Of a stretch of DNA of 64,000 nt, positions 1-9,439 are shown piece after piece. Each line of letters opens with the position of its first letter. Position 1 is the stretch's first letter. Source of the stretch: an uncultured Collinsella sp. Its GTDB lineage: Bacteria; Actinomycetota; Coriobacteriia; Coriobacteriales; Coriobacteriaceae. Made by a program: the position numbers and the translations under genes. Location: assembly GCA_900754745.1 (NCBI GenBank), contig CAAEEB010000067.1:1-64000 (forward strand), written 5' to 3'. Under the pieces are notes generated by a model. It worked only from the letters and a program-made list of their open reading frames with translations, was not told where the DNA came from and did not search any database.

Positions 1-411
1 GCGGTGCAGGTGACGTCCATGCCGCCGCGCATTTCGGTTGCCGTGAACAAGGACAACGTCACCTCGGGCGTCATCGCTTCGGCCAAAGCGTTCGCGCTGA
101 CCGTGATCGATCAGACCGCCGACATGCTCTACATCGGTAACTTTGGGTTCCGCACCAGCAGCGACTATGACAAGTTTGCCAAGTACGAGACCCGCGAGAC
201 GGCTCTGGGCATGCCCTATGTGCCCGAGCACGCGGCGGCCCTGTTTAGCTGCCGTTTGATCGACACTGTGGATGTGGGCACGCATCTGCTGTTTATCGGC
301 GAGGTCGAGGATGCCGAGCGCCTGAGCGACGAGACGCCGCTGACGTACGACTACTATCACAAGGTTCTGAAGGGCAAGACGCCTCCGAAGGCCTCGTCCT
401 ATCAAGGCTAG
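1..411 (+). CDS. Flavin reductase family protein, C-terminal part (5' end outside window)
   Basis: The frame is open from the first base, so the start lies upstream of the window. The visible 136 residues look like the second half of an FMN-binding flavin reductase (flavoredoxin type): a PPRISVAVNKDN strand, a GNFGFRTSSDYDKF stretch, and the closing segment KGKTPPKASSYQG. In related anaerobe proteins this tail links the flavin domain to a rubredoxin. The rubredoxin gene follows within 90 bases, which supports a shared electron-transfer role such as passing electrons from NAD(P)H or flavin to rubredoxin. Family assignment is firm. The physiological partner is inferred. Confidence 0.8.
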   Translation, partial: AVQVTSMPPRISVAVNKDNVTSGVIASAKAFALTVIDQTADMLYIGNFGFRTSSDYDKFAKYETRETALGMPYVPEHAAALFSCRLIDTVDVGTHLLFIGEVEDAERLSDETPLTYDYYHKVLKGKTPPKASSYQG

Positions 412-428
412 AATTGTTGTAAAAACAC

Positions 429-456
429 TTGCATTATTCTATTGAGAACATATACT
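429..456 (+). promoter_or_regulatory. Sigma70-type promoter of rubredoxin
   Basis: TTGCAT (429-434) and TATACT (451-456) are separated by 16 bases in an AT-rich gap and lie about 45 bases before the rubredoxin start. The rubredoxin can therefore be transcribed independently of the flavin reductase. Confidence 0.6.
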
Positions 457-500
457 AATAAGCGAAGTACATCACCAGTCGCGTTCGAGAGGAGAACATC

Positions 501-644
501 ATGGCTGAGGAGAAGAAGACGTATAAGTTCGTGTGCGTCGTTTGCGGTTACGAGGTTGAGGTCGATACGCCCGAGCTGCCCGAGGACTACGTGTGCCCGG
601 TCTGCGGCGTCGGTCCCGATCAGTTTGAGCTCGTCGAAGAGTAA
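501..644 (+). CDS. Rubredoxin
   Basis: This 47-residue protein begins [20 protein letters not shown] and ends [16 protein letters not shown]. The two CxxCG-type knuckles (C12/C15 and C32/C35) are the four ligands of a mononuclear Fe(SCys)4 centre. Rubredoxins are small cytoplasmic one-electron carriers in anaerobes, often used by flavodiiron proteins, rubrerythrin or superoxide reductase. GGAGAACATC before the ATG gives a good ribosome site. It is slightly shorter than the typical 52-54 residues but complete. Confidence 0.93.
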   Translation: MAEEKKTYKFVCVVCGYEVEVDTPELPEDYVCPVCGVGPDQFELVEE

Positions 645-683
645 CTCGCAGGCACACGGCGAAAGCCGAACATAGCTCTGTCC

Positions 684-722
684 AAGGGCCCCGGTCGGTC
701 ATCCCGGCCGGGGCCCTTTTCT
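684..722 (+). terminator. Rho-independent terminator after rubredoxin
   Basis: GGGCCCCGG and CCGGGGCCC form a strong GC stem followed by TTTTCTT. It lies 40 bases past the rubredoxin stop and before the first family-A repeat. Confidence 0.85.
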
Positions 723-785
723 TCCGTCTCCAAGGAATCACGGCTGCTGTTAGCCGATCCTGTCTGTCGTGAGCCCGGCCGACCG

Positions 786-1088
786 TTTGTCTCAATCTGT
801 AACATCTAACGGCTCAAAAAGGGTCTATCTGTTACAGATTGAGACAAAAGGTTGGAGCTGAAGAAATGTCTCGACCTGTAACATCTAGAAGCGGAAATTG
901 GGTCCACTTGTTACAGATCAAGACAAACCAAAACCGTCCGGCAGAAAATCTCAATCTGTAACATCTAGCAGTGAAAACGGGGTCTACGTGTTACAGATTG
1001 AGACAAACGGAGCTGTCCCTCGGAATGATCTCGATCTGTAACATCTAGACATCAAAAGCGGGTCTAGATGTTACAGGTCGAGACGTTT
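786..1088. repeat. Family A palindrome array 1 (four units, 80-81 bp period)
   Basis: Four hairpin units lie at 786-848, 867-927, 948-1007 and 1028-1088, so starts are 81, 81 and 80 bases apart. Each has a left arm like TGTCTCAATCTGTAACATC and a right arm like TGTTACAGATTGAGACA around an A-rich loop. Unit 1 has perfect 19-bp arms (786-804, 830-848). In unit 4 the complementarity continues through ATCTAGAC / GTCTAGAT, leaving a loop of about 10 bases. The roughly 20-base linkers differ. The array lies between the rubredoxin terminator and the 3' end of the convergent mntH. Confidence 0.9.
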
Positions 1089-1111
1089 GCCTGGGTGGGC
1101 GCCCCGTCCCA

Positions 1112-2368
1112 TCACATCCCCGTTAGCAGCACGATGTCGAGAGCCGTTACGATGGCACCGATCCCTACGAGCAGCGCGTTGAGCGGGCGCGAGTTGGCGT
1201 ATTTGCCCATGACGCGGCGTGAGCTGGTGAGTCGTATGAGCACAAAGACCGTAATCGGCAGCTGAAGCGACAGCAGTGCCTGACTCCAGATGAGACCTTC
1301 AAAAGGATTCGGGACGACCAGACACGCCGCCACTGCACCGACGAAACAGGCTGCCACCCCGATCGAGGAATGTCGGTCGTGGATGTCGTATTCCTCGTCG
1401 AACATGCCCGCGGTGATGGTGCCCGCCGCCATGCCCGCTGTCACGCTACTCGAGAGACCCGCAAACAGCAGCGCCACCGCAAAGATGGTCGAGCTCGCCG
1501 GGCCCAGAATGGGGGAGAGCGTGGCCGCTGCGACGGCGAGGTCGTCTACGACAATGCCGTGCGCAAAGAAGGTCGTCGCGGCCAGGATGACCATGGCCGA
1601 GTTGATTGCCCAGCCAACACCCATCGAAAAGAGCGTGTCAAAGAGCTCGTAGCGCAGACGTTCTTCGATAACCTGCTCGCCTTGGCCTTCGAAGTGCATG
1701 GATTGGATGACCTCGGAGTGCAGGAAGAGGTTGTGGGGCATAACGACCGCGCCTAGGACACTTACGATAATCGCGGCAGAGCCAGTGGGCATACTGGGTG
1801 TGATCCAGCTTGCGGCGGCTTGCGGCCAGTCGACCTTGACTAGTGCAAGCTCGGCCAAAAACGAGAGTCCTACCACGCCTACGAAGGCGATGATCCATCG
1901 CTCGGCGCGCTTGTAGGAGCTCGTCATGAGCATCGCCATCGATGCCGCGGCCACGATGACGCAGCCGGCGCGCACGGGTAGTCCAAAGAGCATCTGGAGC
2001 GCGATCGCGCCGCCCAGGACCTCTGCCATAGTGGTGGCGATGGTTGCGAGGTAGGCACTGGCGAGCACCGTGCGCCCAACGAAGCGGGGGAGGTAACGTG
2101 TGGTGGCCTCGGCAAGACAGGCGCCCGTGGCGATACCCAGGTGTGCCGCGTTGTGCTGCAGCACAATGAGCATAATCGTGGACAGCGTGACGATCCACAG
2201 CAGCGCGTAGCCAAACTGCGAGCCCGCGGCCATATTGGAGGCCCAGTTGCCCGGGTCGATAAAGCCGACGGTCACGAGCAGCCCGGGGCCGATATGCCGC
2301 GCAATGTCTAGGCCTCCGTGACCACCGGTGCGTCGGGAGCCAAAGTGTTGTTTGAGATGGTTGAGCAT
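1112..2368 (-). CDS. mntH: Nramp family manganese/iron transporter
   Basis: The protein is 418 residues when started at the ATG at 2368, which has GGAG six bases upstream; an upstream in-frame ATG at 2404 lacks this site. It is a polytopic membrane protein with the two hallmark metal-binding motifs of Nramp transporters: DPGN in TM1 (D38-N41) and MPHN in TM6 (about residue 216). These coordinate Mn2+ or Fe2+ during proton-coupled uptake. Length and motif spacing match the family. A DtxR/MntR-like palindrome sits in the promoter, which favours manganese. The gene is monocistronic and has family-A repeat arrays on both sides. Confidence 0.92.
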   Translation of the reverse strand: MLNHLKQHFGSRRTGGHGGLDIARHIGPGLLVTVGFIDPGNWASNMAAGSQFGYALLWIVTLSTIMLIVLQHNAAHLGIATGACLAEATTRYLPRFVGRTVLASAYLATIATTMAEVLGGAIALQMLFGLPVRAGCVIVAAASMAMLMTSSYKRAERWIIAFVGVVGLSFLAELALVKVDWPQAAASWITPSMPTGSAAIIVSVLGAVVMPHNLFLHSEVIQSMHFEGQGEQVIEERLRYELFDTLFSMGVGWAINSAMVILAATTFFAHGIVVDDLAVAAATLSPILGPASSTIFAVALLFAGLSSSVTAGMAAGTITAGMFDEEYDIHDRHSSIGVAACFVGAVAACLVVPNPFEGLIWSQALLSLQLPITVFVLIRLTSSRRVMGKYANSRPLNALLVGIGAIVTALDIVLLTGM

Positions 2369-2404
2369 GGTGCGCTCCTGCGTGCCGTTTGTTTGACGCC
2401 GCAA

Positions 2405-2433
2405 AGGATACCCGTTTTAGGCTAAAAAGTTAA
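2405..2433 (-). promoter_or_regulatory. Candidate mntH promoter with DtxR/MntR-like operator in the spacer
   Basis: On the minus strand TTAACT (2433-2428) and TATCCT (2410-2405) are 17 bases apart. The spacer contains the perfect palindrome TTTTAGGCTAAAA (2415-2427). TTAGGCTAA resembles half of a DtxR/IdeR/MntR box. Binding there would block RNA polymerase, so metal-dependent repression of mntH is the natural reading. No regulator gene is visible in the window. Confidence 0.5.
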
Positions 2434-2488
2434 CCAAGACTAACAAAATTATTGTATTTGAATAGGATGGTGAAAGGGGATTGCCGAA

Positions 2489-2709
2489 ATGTCTTGATCT
2501 GTAACAGCTAGGGATGGAAATTGGGTCTAGGTGTTACAGATCAAGACAGGAAGAAATGGTCCTATGGAATATCTCGATCTGTAACAGCTGACCGCTAAAA
2601 CCGGCCCTTCGTGTTACAGATTGAGACATTCGGAACCGTCCTGCAGAAAATCTCAATCTGTAACATCTAGGCGCCAAAATTGGGTCTTCCTGTTACAGAT
2701 TGAGATGTT
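2489..2709. repeat. Family A palindrome array 2 (three units)
   Basis: Units lie at 2489-2548, 2570-2629 and 2650-2709, with the same 80-81 bp period as array 1. All are in the same orientation, judged by the A-rich loop followed by (G)GGTCT or a similar sequence. The array occupies the divergent gap between mntH and gltB. The first two units have GTAACAGCT where most others have GTAACATCT. From 2710 to gltB there is about 180 bases of mixed sequence with no clear gene. Confidence 0.9.
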
Positions 2710-2889
2710 TGAAGCGGTGAGCTTACGGGCCGAACCTGGGGCCCTTGTTGTTGCCCTTGAGGTCGGCGGTGTCCACTCGTAGGGCGCGCGTTACGCGATT
2801 GTTTCGAAACGGGCGGGAAACACAACGGGCCGGCGATGCTCTTACTATGCCTACTCAACTGACTGTCTAATATCTAGGGGAGGATCGCG

Positions 2890-5800
2890 ATGCAGGCAGA
2901 TTCCGCTCAGCAGCAGGGCCTTTATCGCCCCGAATTCGACCACGATGCATGTGGCATCGGCGCGCTTGCCGATATCAACGGTGAACGCCATCACCAGATT
3001 CTGGACGATGCATTGTCCATTCTGGTCAACTTGGAGCACCGCGGCGGCACGGGACTCGAGAAGAACACCGGCGACGGCGCTGGCATCCTGTTCCAGGTTC
3101 CGCATCACTTTTTTCGTAAAGAGGCCCAAAAGTGCGGCCAGATTCTGCCGGCAGAGGGCGACTATGGCGTGGCCATGCTGTTCTTCCCGCAGGACGACAA
3201 GGGCGTAGAGGATGCCCGTCGCGTGTTCGAGGAGGGCTGCGCCGAGGCCGGCGTGCCACTGCTCTTTTGGCGCGAGGTGCCGGTCGACCCGCACGACCTG
3301 GGCGAGACGGCCCGCGCCTGCATGCCCACCATCCTGCAGGCCTTCCTGGGCCGTCCGGACGACACACCTGCCGGCGATGCCTTTGAGCGCCGCCTGTATG
3401 TGTGCCGCCGCACCATCGAAAAGAAGGCCGACGCCGAGTTCGCCCTGCGCGACAAGATCTTCTATGTGTGCTCCATGAGCTCGCGCACCATCGTGTACAA
3501 GGGCATGCTGGTCGCCACGCAGATGCGCCGCTTTTTCATCGACCTCAACGATGCCGCCGTCAAGACGGCCGTAGCGCTCGTCCACTCGCGCTACTCCACC
3601 AACACCACGCCCAGCTGGGAGCGCGCGCACCCCAACCGCTTTATCATCCACAACGGCGAGATCAACACCCTCAAGGGCAACGTCAACTGGATTCGCGCCC
3701 GCGAGCCCAACCTGTACAGCCCCGTGCTGCAGCACGATCTTGAGCGCGTGATGCCCATCATCAACCGCGAGGGTTCCGACTCCGCGATTCTGGACAACGT
3801 GCTCGAGTTTTTGGTCATGAACGGTCGCCCGCTTACGCGTGCCGCGTCCATGTTGCTGCCCGAGCCGTGGGACCACAACGACAGCCTGAGTGAGGAGCGC
3901 CGCGCCTACGACGCTTACCAGTCCATGCTCATGGAGCCGTGGGATGGCCCGGCGGCCATCGCCTTTACCGACGGTCGCACGCTGGGTGCCGCCCTCGACC
4001 GTAACGGCCTGCGCCCCGCCCGCTACTATGTGACGCGCGACGGTCGCTTTATGCTGGCGAGCGAGGTGGGCACCATCGAGGTGAGCCCCGAGAACATCCT
4101 GACGAGCGGCTGTCTGGGGCCGGGCCAGATGCTCGAGGTCGACTTTGCCCGCGGCCGCGTCATCTACAACGACGAGCTGCGCGCCCGTTACGCCAAGGAA
4201 AAGCCCTACCGTGATTGGATTGCCGAGGAGACGCTGACCGTCGACGCGCTCGATAGGCCTGCCACGGCGACGCCGGCCGAGGACGCCGAGGTGCCCGCCG
4301 CCGTGCGTATGGCTAAGCTCGGGTATCACTGGGATGATGTTGACGAGGTCGTGCGTCCCATGGCCCAGCAGGGCAAGGCGCCACTCGCCTCGATGGGCAT
4401 CGATGCGCCGCTGGCCTGCCTGTCCAAGAAGACGCGCTCCTTCTACGACTATTTCTATCAGCTGTTCGCCCAGGTCACGAATCCGCCGATCGATGCCCTG
4501 CGCGAGCACATGGTCACCTCGACCACGCTCTATCTGGGCAACCACGGCAACCTGCTCGAGGACTCCCGTACGGCCTGCCAGCTGGTTCGCTTGGAGCGCC
4601 CGTTGCTCAACGAGGAGGAGTTCGAGCGTATCTGCGCCATCGACCGCGTGGGCTTTAAGACCTGCCGTTTCCGTGCCGTCTACCGCCGCGATGCCGGCGA
4701 GGGCGCGCTGCAGGCTGCGCTCAAGCAGCTTGCAGAGGACGTTGAGGCTGCGGTCCGCGACGGCGTGAACATCGTGGTGCTGAGCGATCGTGCCGCTGCG
4801 GGCGAGGTGCCCGTGCCGTCGCTGCTCGCCGTGGGCTGCGTGCACAACCACCTGATCCGCGCCGGCGTGCGTACCTTTGCCGACATCGTGGTGGAGTGCG
4901 GCGACGCCGTGTCCCCGCACGACTTTGCGGCACTGGTGGGCTACTCCGCGAGCGGCATCTATCCGTACAACGCACACGCGTGCATCCGCGATCTGGCGGC
5001 GCGCGGCGACCTGGACGTGACGGCCGATCAGGGCATCGCCAACTACAACAAGGCTGCGACCGCCGGCATCGTCTCCATCATGTCCAAGATGGGCATCTCC
5101 ACGGTGCAGAGTTATCATTCGGCGCAGATCTTCGAGGCCGTGGGCTTTACGCCGGAGTTCGTCAACGCGTACTTCGCCGGCACGGTGAGCCGTGTGGGCG
5201 GTATGGGTGTCGAGGACGTTGAGCGCGAGCAAAACGAGCGCTACGACGCCGCGCTCGCTATCCTTAAGAGCCCGGCTCCCGATCAGCTGCCCACGCTGGG
5301 TCTGACCAAGTGGCGCCCGTTCGGTGGTGAGGATCACCTGATCGACCCTCAGACCGTCTACCTGTTGCAGACCGCCTGCCGTGAGGACAGCTACGACACC
5401 TTCAAGGAGTACAGCGCCCGCCTGCACCGCACCGGCCGTGCCGTGCGCCTGCGCGACTTGCTGGACTTTGATGCCAGCGGCCGCACTCCGGTGGCACTCG
5501 ACGAGGTCGAGCCCGCGCTCAACATCGTCCGCCGCTTTAACACCGGTGCCATGTCGTATGGCTCCATCAGCAAAGAGGCACACGAGTGCATGGCCATCGC
5601 CATGAACCGCCTGCACGGCCGTTCCAACTCCGGCGAGGGCGGTGAGGACCCGCGTCGCGAGACCCCGCTGGCTAACGGTGATTCCAAGAACTCCGCCATC
5701 AAACAGGTGGCAAGCGCGCGCTTTGGCGTGACGAGCCGCTATCTGTGCAGCGCCTTCGAGATTCAGATCAAGATGGCCCAGGGCGCCAAGCCCGGCGAGG

Positions 5801-7587
5801 GTGGCCATCTGCCCGGCAAGAAGGTCTACCCCTGGATCGCCGAGGTCCGTCAGTCCACGCCCGGCATCGGCCTGATCTCGCCTCCGCCGCACCACGATAT
5901 TTACTCCATTGAGGACCTGGCAGAGCTTATCTTTGACCTTAAGAACGCCAACCCCGGTGCGCGCGTGTCGGTCAAGCTGGTCAGCGAGGCCGGCGTCGGC
6001 ACCATCGCCACCGGTGTGGCCAAGGGTGCCGCCGACAAGATCTTGATCAGCGGCCACAATGGCGGCTCGGGTGCCGCTGCGCGCGACTCTATCTGGCATG
6101 CGGGTCTGCCGCTGGAGCTTGGCCTTGCCGAGGCCCAGCAGACGCTGCTGCAAAACGGCCTGCGCTCGCGCGTGGTGCTCGAGGCCGACGGCAAGCTCAT
6201 GGACGGCACCGACGTTGCCGTCGCCTGCTTGCTGGGCGCCGAGGAGTTTGGCTTTGCGACCATGCCGCTCATCTCCATGGGCTGCCTCATGCAGCGCGAC
6301 TGCCAGCAGGACACCTGCCCGGCCGGCATCGCTACGCAAAACTGCCGCCTGCGTCGCGGCTTCCGCGGCAAGCCCGAGCACGTTGAGCACTTTATGCTCT
6401 TTGTTGCCGAGCAGCTGCGCGAGGTCATGGCGAGCCTGGGCTTCCGCACCGTCGACGAGATGGTCGGCCATCCCGAGTGCTTACGCCAGATCGAGGTCCC
6501 GGGTAACCGCAAAGCAAACCTGCTTGATCTGTCGCCCGTGATGGCGAGCGCGACCTGCGAGTTCGGTGCCCACATTCCGGGCGCCGACGGTCGCCACTTC
6601 CTGCCGCAGATGGCCGCGAACAGCGAGCTCGACAAGACGCTCGACTCCACGTTGTTTGTGCCCTATACGGCCGATGCCCGTGCGCACCTGCGTCCGATTC
6701 GCTTCCGCGCCGATATCGCCAACGTCAACCGCTGCGTGGGCACTATCTTGGGCAACGCGGTGACCAAGGCGCATCCCGAGGGCCTGCCCGCCGGCTCCAT
6801 CATCGTCGATTGCGATGGCTCGGCCGGTCAGAGCTTTGGCGCTTTCCTGCCGCGCGGCATTACGCTCAACGTGTGCGGCGACGCCAACGACTACTTTGGC
6901 AAGGGCCTTTCGGGCGGCGAGGTGTCGGTGCGCCCCAACCCGCATGCGACCTACAAGTTCGACGAGAACATCATCGTGGGCAACGTTGCGTTCTTTGGTG
7001 CCACGAGCGGCCGCGGCTTCATTAACGGTCTTGCTGGCCAGCGTTTTGCCGTGCGCAACTCCGGTGCCACCGTGGTGGTCGAGGGCTGCGGCAACCATGG
7101 CTGCGAGTACATGACGGGCGGTCTGGCGCTCATCCTGGGCGAGGTCGGGCAGAACTTTGCCGCCGGAATGACGGGCGGCGTGGCCTACGTCTTTGACCAG
7201 TACGGCACGCTCGACGCCCGCGTGAACCACGAGAGTGTGGAGCTCAAGGCCCCGACGGCCGACGAGCTTGTGCAGATTCGCGCGCTCATCCAAGAGCACG
7301 TGGACGCGACGCAGAGCCCGCGTGGCATTAAGCTGCTCTACAGCTTTGAGACGATGAGCAAGCACTTTGTGAAGGTCATTCCGACCGAGTACGAGCGCGT
7401 GCTGGCGATTGTCGCTGCGGCCGAGGCCGTGGGCAAGACGCATGCGCAGGCCGAGGAGCTGGCGTTTGACATCGTGACCGGTCGCGCGAGCGCCGCGGAT
7501 GTCGCTCGCTTTGATGTCGCGGGCGGTGCTGCGGGCGCTGCGTCCGTAGCTGCCAGCTCTGTTGCTTCGACCAAGAAGGAGGCGTAA
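2890..7587 (+). CDS. gltB: Glutamate synthase large (alpha) subunit
   Basis: This 1565-residue enzyme forms glutamate from 2-oxoglutarate and glutamine-derived ammonia. Cys21 in DHDACGIGA is the N-terminal nucleophile of the class II amidotransferase domain, exposed after removal of a short propeptide. The glutamine domain runs to about residue 430, followed by the central domain and then the FMN barrel (about 860-1250) with the 3Fe-4S ligands in CLMQRDCQQDTC. The GxGxG beta-helix domain closes the protein. GGGGAGGATCGCG precedes the ATG. gltD follows five bases after the stop, so the two are translated as a unit. Length and motifs are canonical. Confidence 0.97.
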   Translation: MQADSAQQQGLYRPEFDHDACGIGALADINGERHHQILDDALSILVNLEHRGGTGLEKNTGDGAGILFQVPHHFFRKEAQKCGQILPAEGDYGVAMLFFPQDDKGVEDARRVFEEGCAEAGVPLLFWREVPVDPHDLGETARACMPTILQAFLGRPDDTPAGDAFERRLYVCRRTIEKKADAEFALRDKIFYVCSMSSRTIVYKGMLVATQMRRFFIDLNDAAVKTAVALVHSRYSTNTTPSWERAHPNRFIIHNGEINTLKGNVNWIRAREPNLYSPVLQHDLERVMPIINREGSDSAILDNVLEFLVMNGRPLTRAASMLLPEPWDHNDSLSEERRAYDAYQSMLMEPWDGPAAIAFTDGRTLGAALDRNGLRPARYYVTRDGRFMLASEVGTIEVSPENILTSGCLGPGQMLEVDFARGRVIYNDELRARYAKEKPYRDWIAEETLTVDALDRPATATPAEDAEVPAAVRMAKLGYHWDDVDEVVRPMAQQGKAPLASMGIDAPLACLSKKTRSFYDYFYQLFAQVTNPPIDALREHMVTSTTLYLGNHGNLLEDSRTACQLVRLERPLLNEEEFERICAIDRVGFKTCRFRAVYRRDAGEGALQAALKQLAEDVEAAVRDGVNIVVLSDRAAAGEVPVPSLLAVGCVHNHLIRAGVRTFADIVVECGDAVSPHDFAALVGYSASGIYPYNAHACIRDLAARGDLDVTADQGIANYNKAATAGIVSIMSKMGISTVQSYHSAQIFEAVGFTPEFVNAYFAGTVSRVGGMGVEDVEREQNERYDAALAILKSPAPDQLPTLGLTKWRPFGGEDHLIDPQTVYLLQTACREDSYDTFKEYSARLHRTGRAVRLRDLLDFDASGRTPVALDEVEPALNIVRRFNTGAMSYGSISKEAHECMAIAMNRLHGRSNSGEGGEDPRRETPLANGDSKNSAIKQVASARFGVTSRYLCSAFEIQIKMAQGAKPGEGGHLPGKKVYPWIAEVRQSTPGIGLISPPPHHDIYSIEDLAELIFDLKNANPGARVSVKLVSEAGVGTIATGVAKGAADKILISGHNGGSGAAARDSIWHAGLPLELGLAEAQQTLLQNGLRSRVVLEADGKLMDGTDVAVACLLGAEEFGFATMPLISMGCLMQRDCQQDTCPAGIATQNCRLRRGFRGKPEHVEHFMLFVAEQLREVMASLGFRTVDEMVGHPECLRQIEVPGNRKANLLDLSPVMASATCEFGAHIPGADGRHFLPQMAANSELDKTLDSTLFVPYTADARAHLRPIRFRADIANVNRCVGTILGNAVTKAHPEGLPAGSIIVDCDGSAGQSFGAFLPRGITLNVCGDANDYFGKGLSGGEVSVRPNPHATYKFDENIIVGNVAFFGATSGRGFINGLAGQRFAVRNSGATVVVEGCGNHGCEYMTGGLALILGEVGQNFAAGMTGGVAYVFDQYGTLDARVNHESVELKAPTADELVQIRALIQEHVDATQSPRGIKLLYSFETMSKHFVKVIPTEYERVLAIVAAAEAVGKTHAQAEELAFDIVTGRASAADVARFDVAGGAAGAASVAASSVASTKKEA

Positions 7588-7592
7588 GTGCC

Positions 7593-9074
7593 ATGGGTAA
7601 GCCCGGTGCTTTTCTTGATATCGATCGCGTGACTCACGAGCTTCGCCCCGTGGAGGAGCGCAGCCGCGATTTCGACCCGTTGTACGTGGAGCTCGATGAC
7701 GATGCACGTCGCGCCCAGGCGAGCCGCTGCATGATGTGCGGCGTGGCGTTTTGCCAGATGGGCGCGAGCTTTGGCAAGGCGCGCCCGAGTGGCTGCCCAC
7801 TGCACAACCTGATTCCCGAGTGGAACGAGCTGGTGTATCGCGGCCGCTGGGACGAGGCTGCCGAGCGTCTGTCACTCACCTCGCCCATGCCCGAGTTCAC
7901 GAGCCGCGTGTGCCCGGCGCTGTGCGAGGCAGCGTGCAACCTGGGCTCGGTCGACGGTCAGCCCACGACGATTCACGACAACGAGCGCGCGATCAGCGAC
8001 CACGAGTGGGCAAACGGCGATCCGCGCCGCTTTGAGCCGGCGGGGGAGGACGCGCCCGCGGTGGCCGTGGTGGGCTCCGGCCCCGCTGGCCTGGTGGCGG
8101 CATGGGAGCTTGCACGTCGTGGCGCCCGCGTGACGGTATTTGAGCGCGACGACCGTCCGGGCGGCCTGCTCATGTACGGCATCCCCAACATGAAGCTCGA
8201 GAAGTCCGTGGTCGAGCGCCGCGTGGCGCTCATGCGCGAGTTGGGCATTGTGTTTGAGCTGGGTGCCGACGTGAGCGATCCCAAGGTTGCCGCCAAGCTC
8301 GACGACTTTGACGCCGTCGTGGTGGCTGCCGGCGCCCGTGCTCCGCGTGGCCTTTCGGCTGTCAACATTGATGCCCCGGGCGTGGTGTATGCCGTGGACT
8401 ACCTGACGGCTTCGACCGTCTCGGTGCTCGATGGCGGTGAGCCCGCGGTGAACGCGCGCGGCCTGGACGTTGTGGTCATTGGCGGCGGCGATACCGGCAA
8501 CGACTGCGTGGGTACCGCGGTGCGCCAGGGTGCGCGTAGCGTGCGCCAGTTTGAGTTCTTGCCGGCCGCGCCCGATAAGCGCGCGGCGAGCAACCCTTGG
8601 CCGCAGTGGCCCAACGTTAAGAAGACCGACTACGGTCAGCAGGAGGCTATCGCTGCCATGGGCGGCGAGATGCGTGTCTGGGGCGTGGATACGCTCGAGG
8701 TGCTGCTGGACAAGAAGGGCGCGGCAGCGGGCCTGCGCGTGGTCGATCTGGATTGGTCGGCCGGCAAGCCCGAACGCATTGCGGGCTCCGAGCACGAGGT
8801 GCCGGCGCAGCTGGTGCTCATCGCCTGCGGCTTTACGGGCCCTGAGCATGGCGTGTTCGACGCTGTTCGCGTGCCTGTCGCCACTGCCGGTCGTCCACTG
8901 CCGGTGATGGCTGCCGAGGGTTCACACCTTGCGGCTCGCACGGATAGTGTCGCTGCCGACGCCACGCCGGTGTATGTGGCCGGTGACGCCCGCAACGGCA
9001 GCTCGCTCGTGGTGAGCGCCATGGCCGATGCTCTGGCCTGCGCCGCCGAAGTCGCCGAGGCGTTGGAGCTGTAA
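7593..9074 (+). CDS. gltD: Glutamate synthase small (beta) subunit
   Basis: The 493-residue protein supplies electrons from NAD(P)H to GltB. The N-terminal part has two cysteine clusters (CMMCGVAFCQMG...GCPLHN and CPALCEAAC) for the [4Fe-4S] centres. An FAD-binding VVGSGPAGL motif follows at about residue 158, and an NAD(P)-binding VIGGGDTGND motif at about 293. The GGAGG site overlaps the end of gltB (AAGGAGGCGTAA), consistent with translational coupling. No anomaly was seen. Confidence 0.96.
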   Translation: MGKPGAFLDIDRVTHELRPVEERSRDFDPLYVELDDDARRAQASRCMMCGVAFCQMGASFGKARPSGCPLHNLIPEWNELVYRGRWDEAAERLSLTSPMPEFTSRVCPALCEAACNLGSVDGQPTTIHDNERAISDHEWANGDPRRFEPAGEDAPAVAVVGSGPAGLVAAWELARRGARVTVFERDDRPGGLLMYGIPNMKLEKSVVERRVALMRELGIVFELGADVSDPKVAAKLDDFDAVVVAAGARAPRGLSAVNIDAPGVVYAVDYLTASTVSVLDGGEPAVNARGLDVVVIGGGDTGNDCVGTAVRQGARSVRQFEFLPAAPDKRAASNPWPQWPNVKKTDYGQQEAIAAMGGEMRVWGVDTLEVLLDKKGAAAGLRVVDLDWSAGKPERIAGSEHEVPAQLVLIACGFTGPEHGVFDAVRVPVATAGRPLPVMAAEGSHLAARTDSVAADATPVYVAGDARNGSSLVVSAMADALACAAEVAEALEL

Positions 9075-9085
9075 AGTAGTCATTT

Positions 9086-9127
9086 AAGAACGTCCCCAAC
9101 GACTAGTCATTGGGGACGTTCTTTTTT
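9086..9127 (+). terminator. Terminator of gltBD, member of palindrome family E
   Basis: AAGAACGTCCCCAA (9086-9099) pairs perfectly with TTGGGGACGTTCTT (9110-9123) and is followed by TTTT. The loop is CGACTAGTCA. A further half-unit, CTAGTCGTTGGGGAC, follows at about 9130. A related sequence occurs at 31486-31510, so this is both a terminator and a repeat-family member. Confidence 0.8.
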
Positions 9128-9439
9128 GTCTAGTCGTTGGGGACACTCTTTGCAGGGCGCCTGTTCATTTGCCGACGTGCAAGTGTTCATTCGTCGACGT
9201 TTACGGTTGTGGTGTTCTGCTGTTTCTGTGGTGGCGGCGGGCGTTTGGCTCAAAATAGCGGGCTTGCTGTCTATGCCTGCCTGCGATTTCTTTGCAGTAC
9301 GCTCATTCGGTCAAGTGCCCCGTCAAGTGTTTGGTCTGCATCTGGTTTGCAGCCGGAGGCCTATTTTGCCCGCGCTTGCCTCGGTTGTTCGCCCTCCTCG
9401 TAAGCTCAAATTGAGGTCCATCAGTTTGAGGAGGATGCC
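9128..9439. other. Gene-free gap with a partial family E copy
   Basis: About 310 bases contain the half copy of family E at the left end and the ribosome site GAGGAGGATGCC of the next gene at the right end. Short overlapping reading frames exist but have no ribosome site, no recognisable motif and unlikely composition. No RNA gene was recognised. Confidence 0.5.

Noticed and set aside
786-1088. CRISPR array interpretation of the regular 81-bp repeats
   Set aside because: The repeated part is about 60 bp and strongly palindromic, the linkers are only about 20 bp, clusters are small and scattered, and no cas gene is present.
2851-6471. 1206-codon open frame on the minus strand
   Set aside because: It is the antisense of gltB; the plus-strand protein has all GltB motifs and the minus frame is His/Gly/Arg-rich with no ribosome site.
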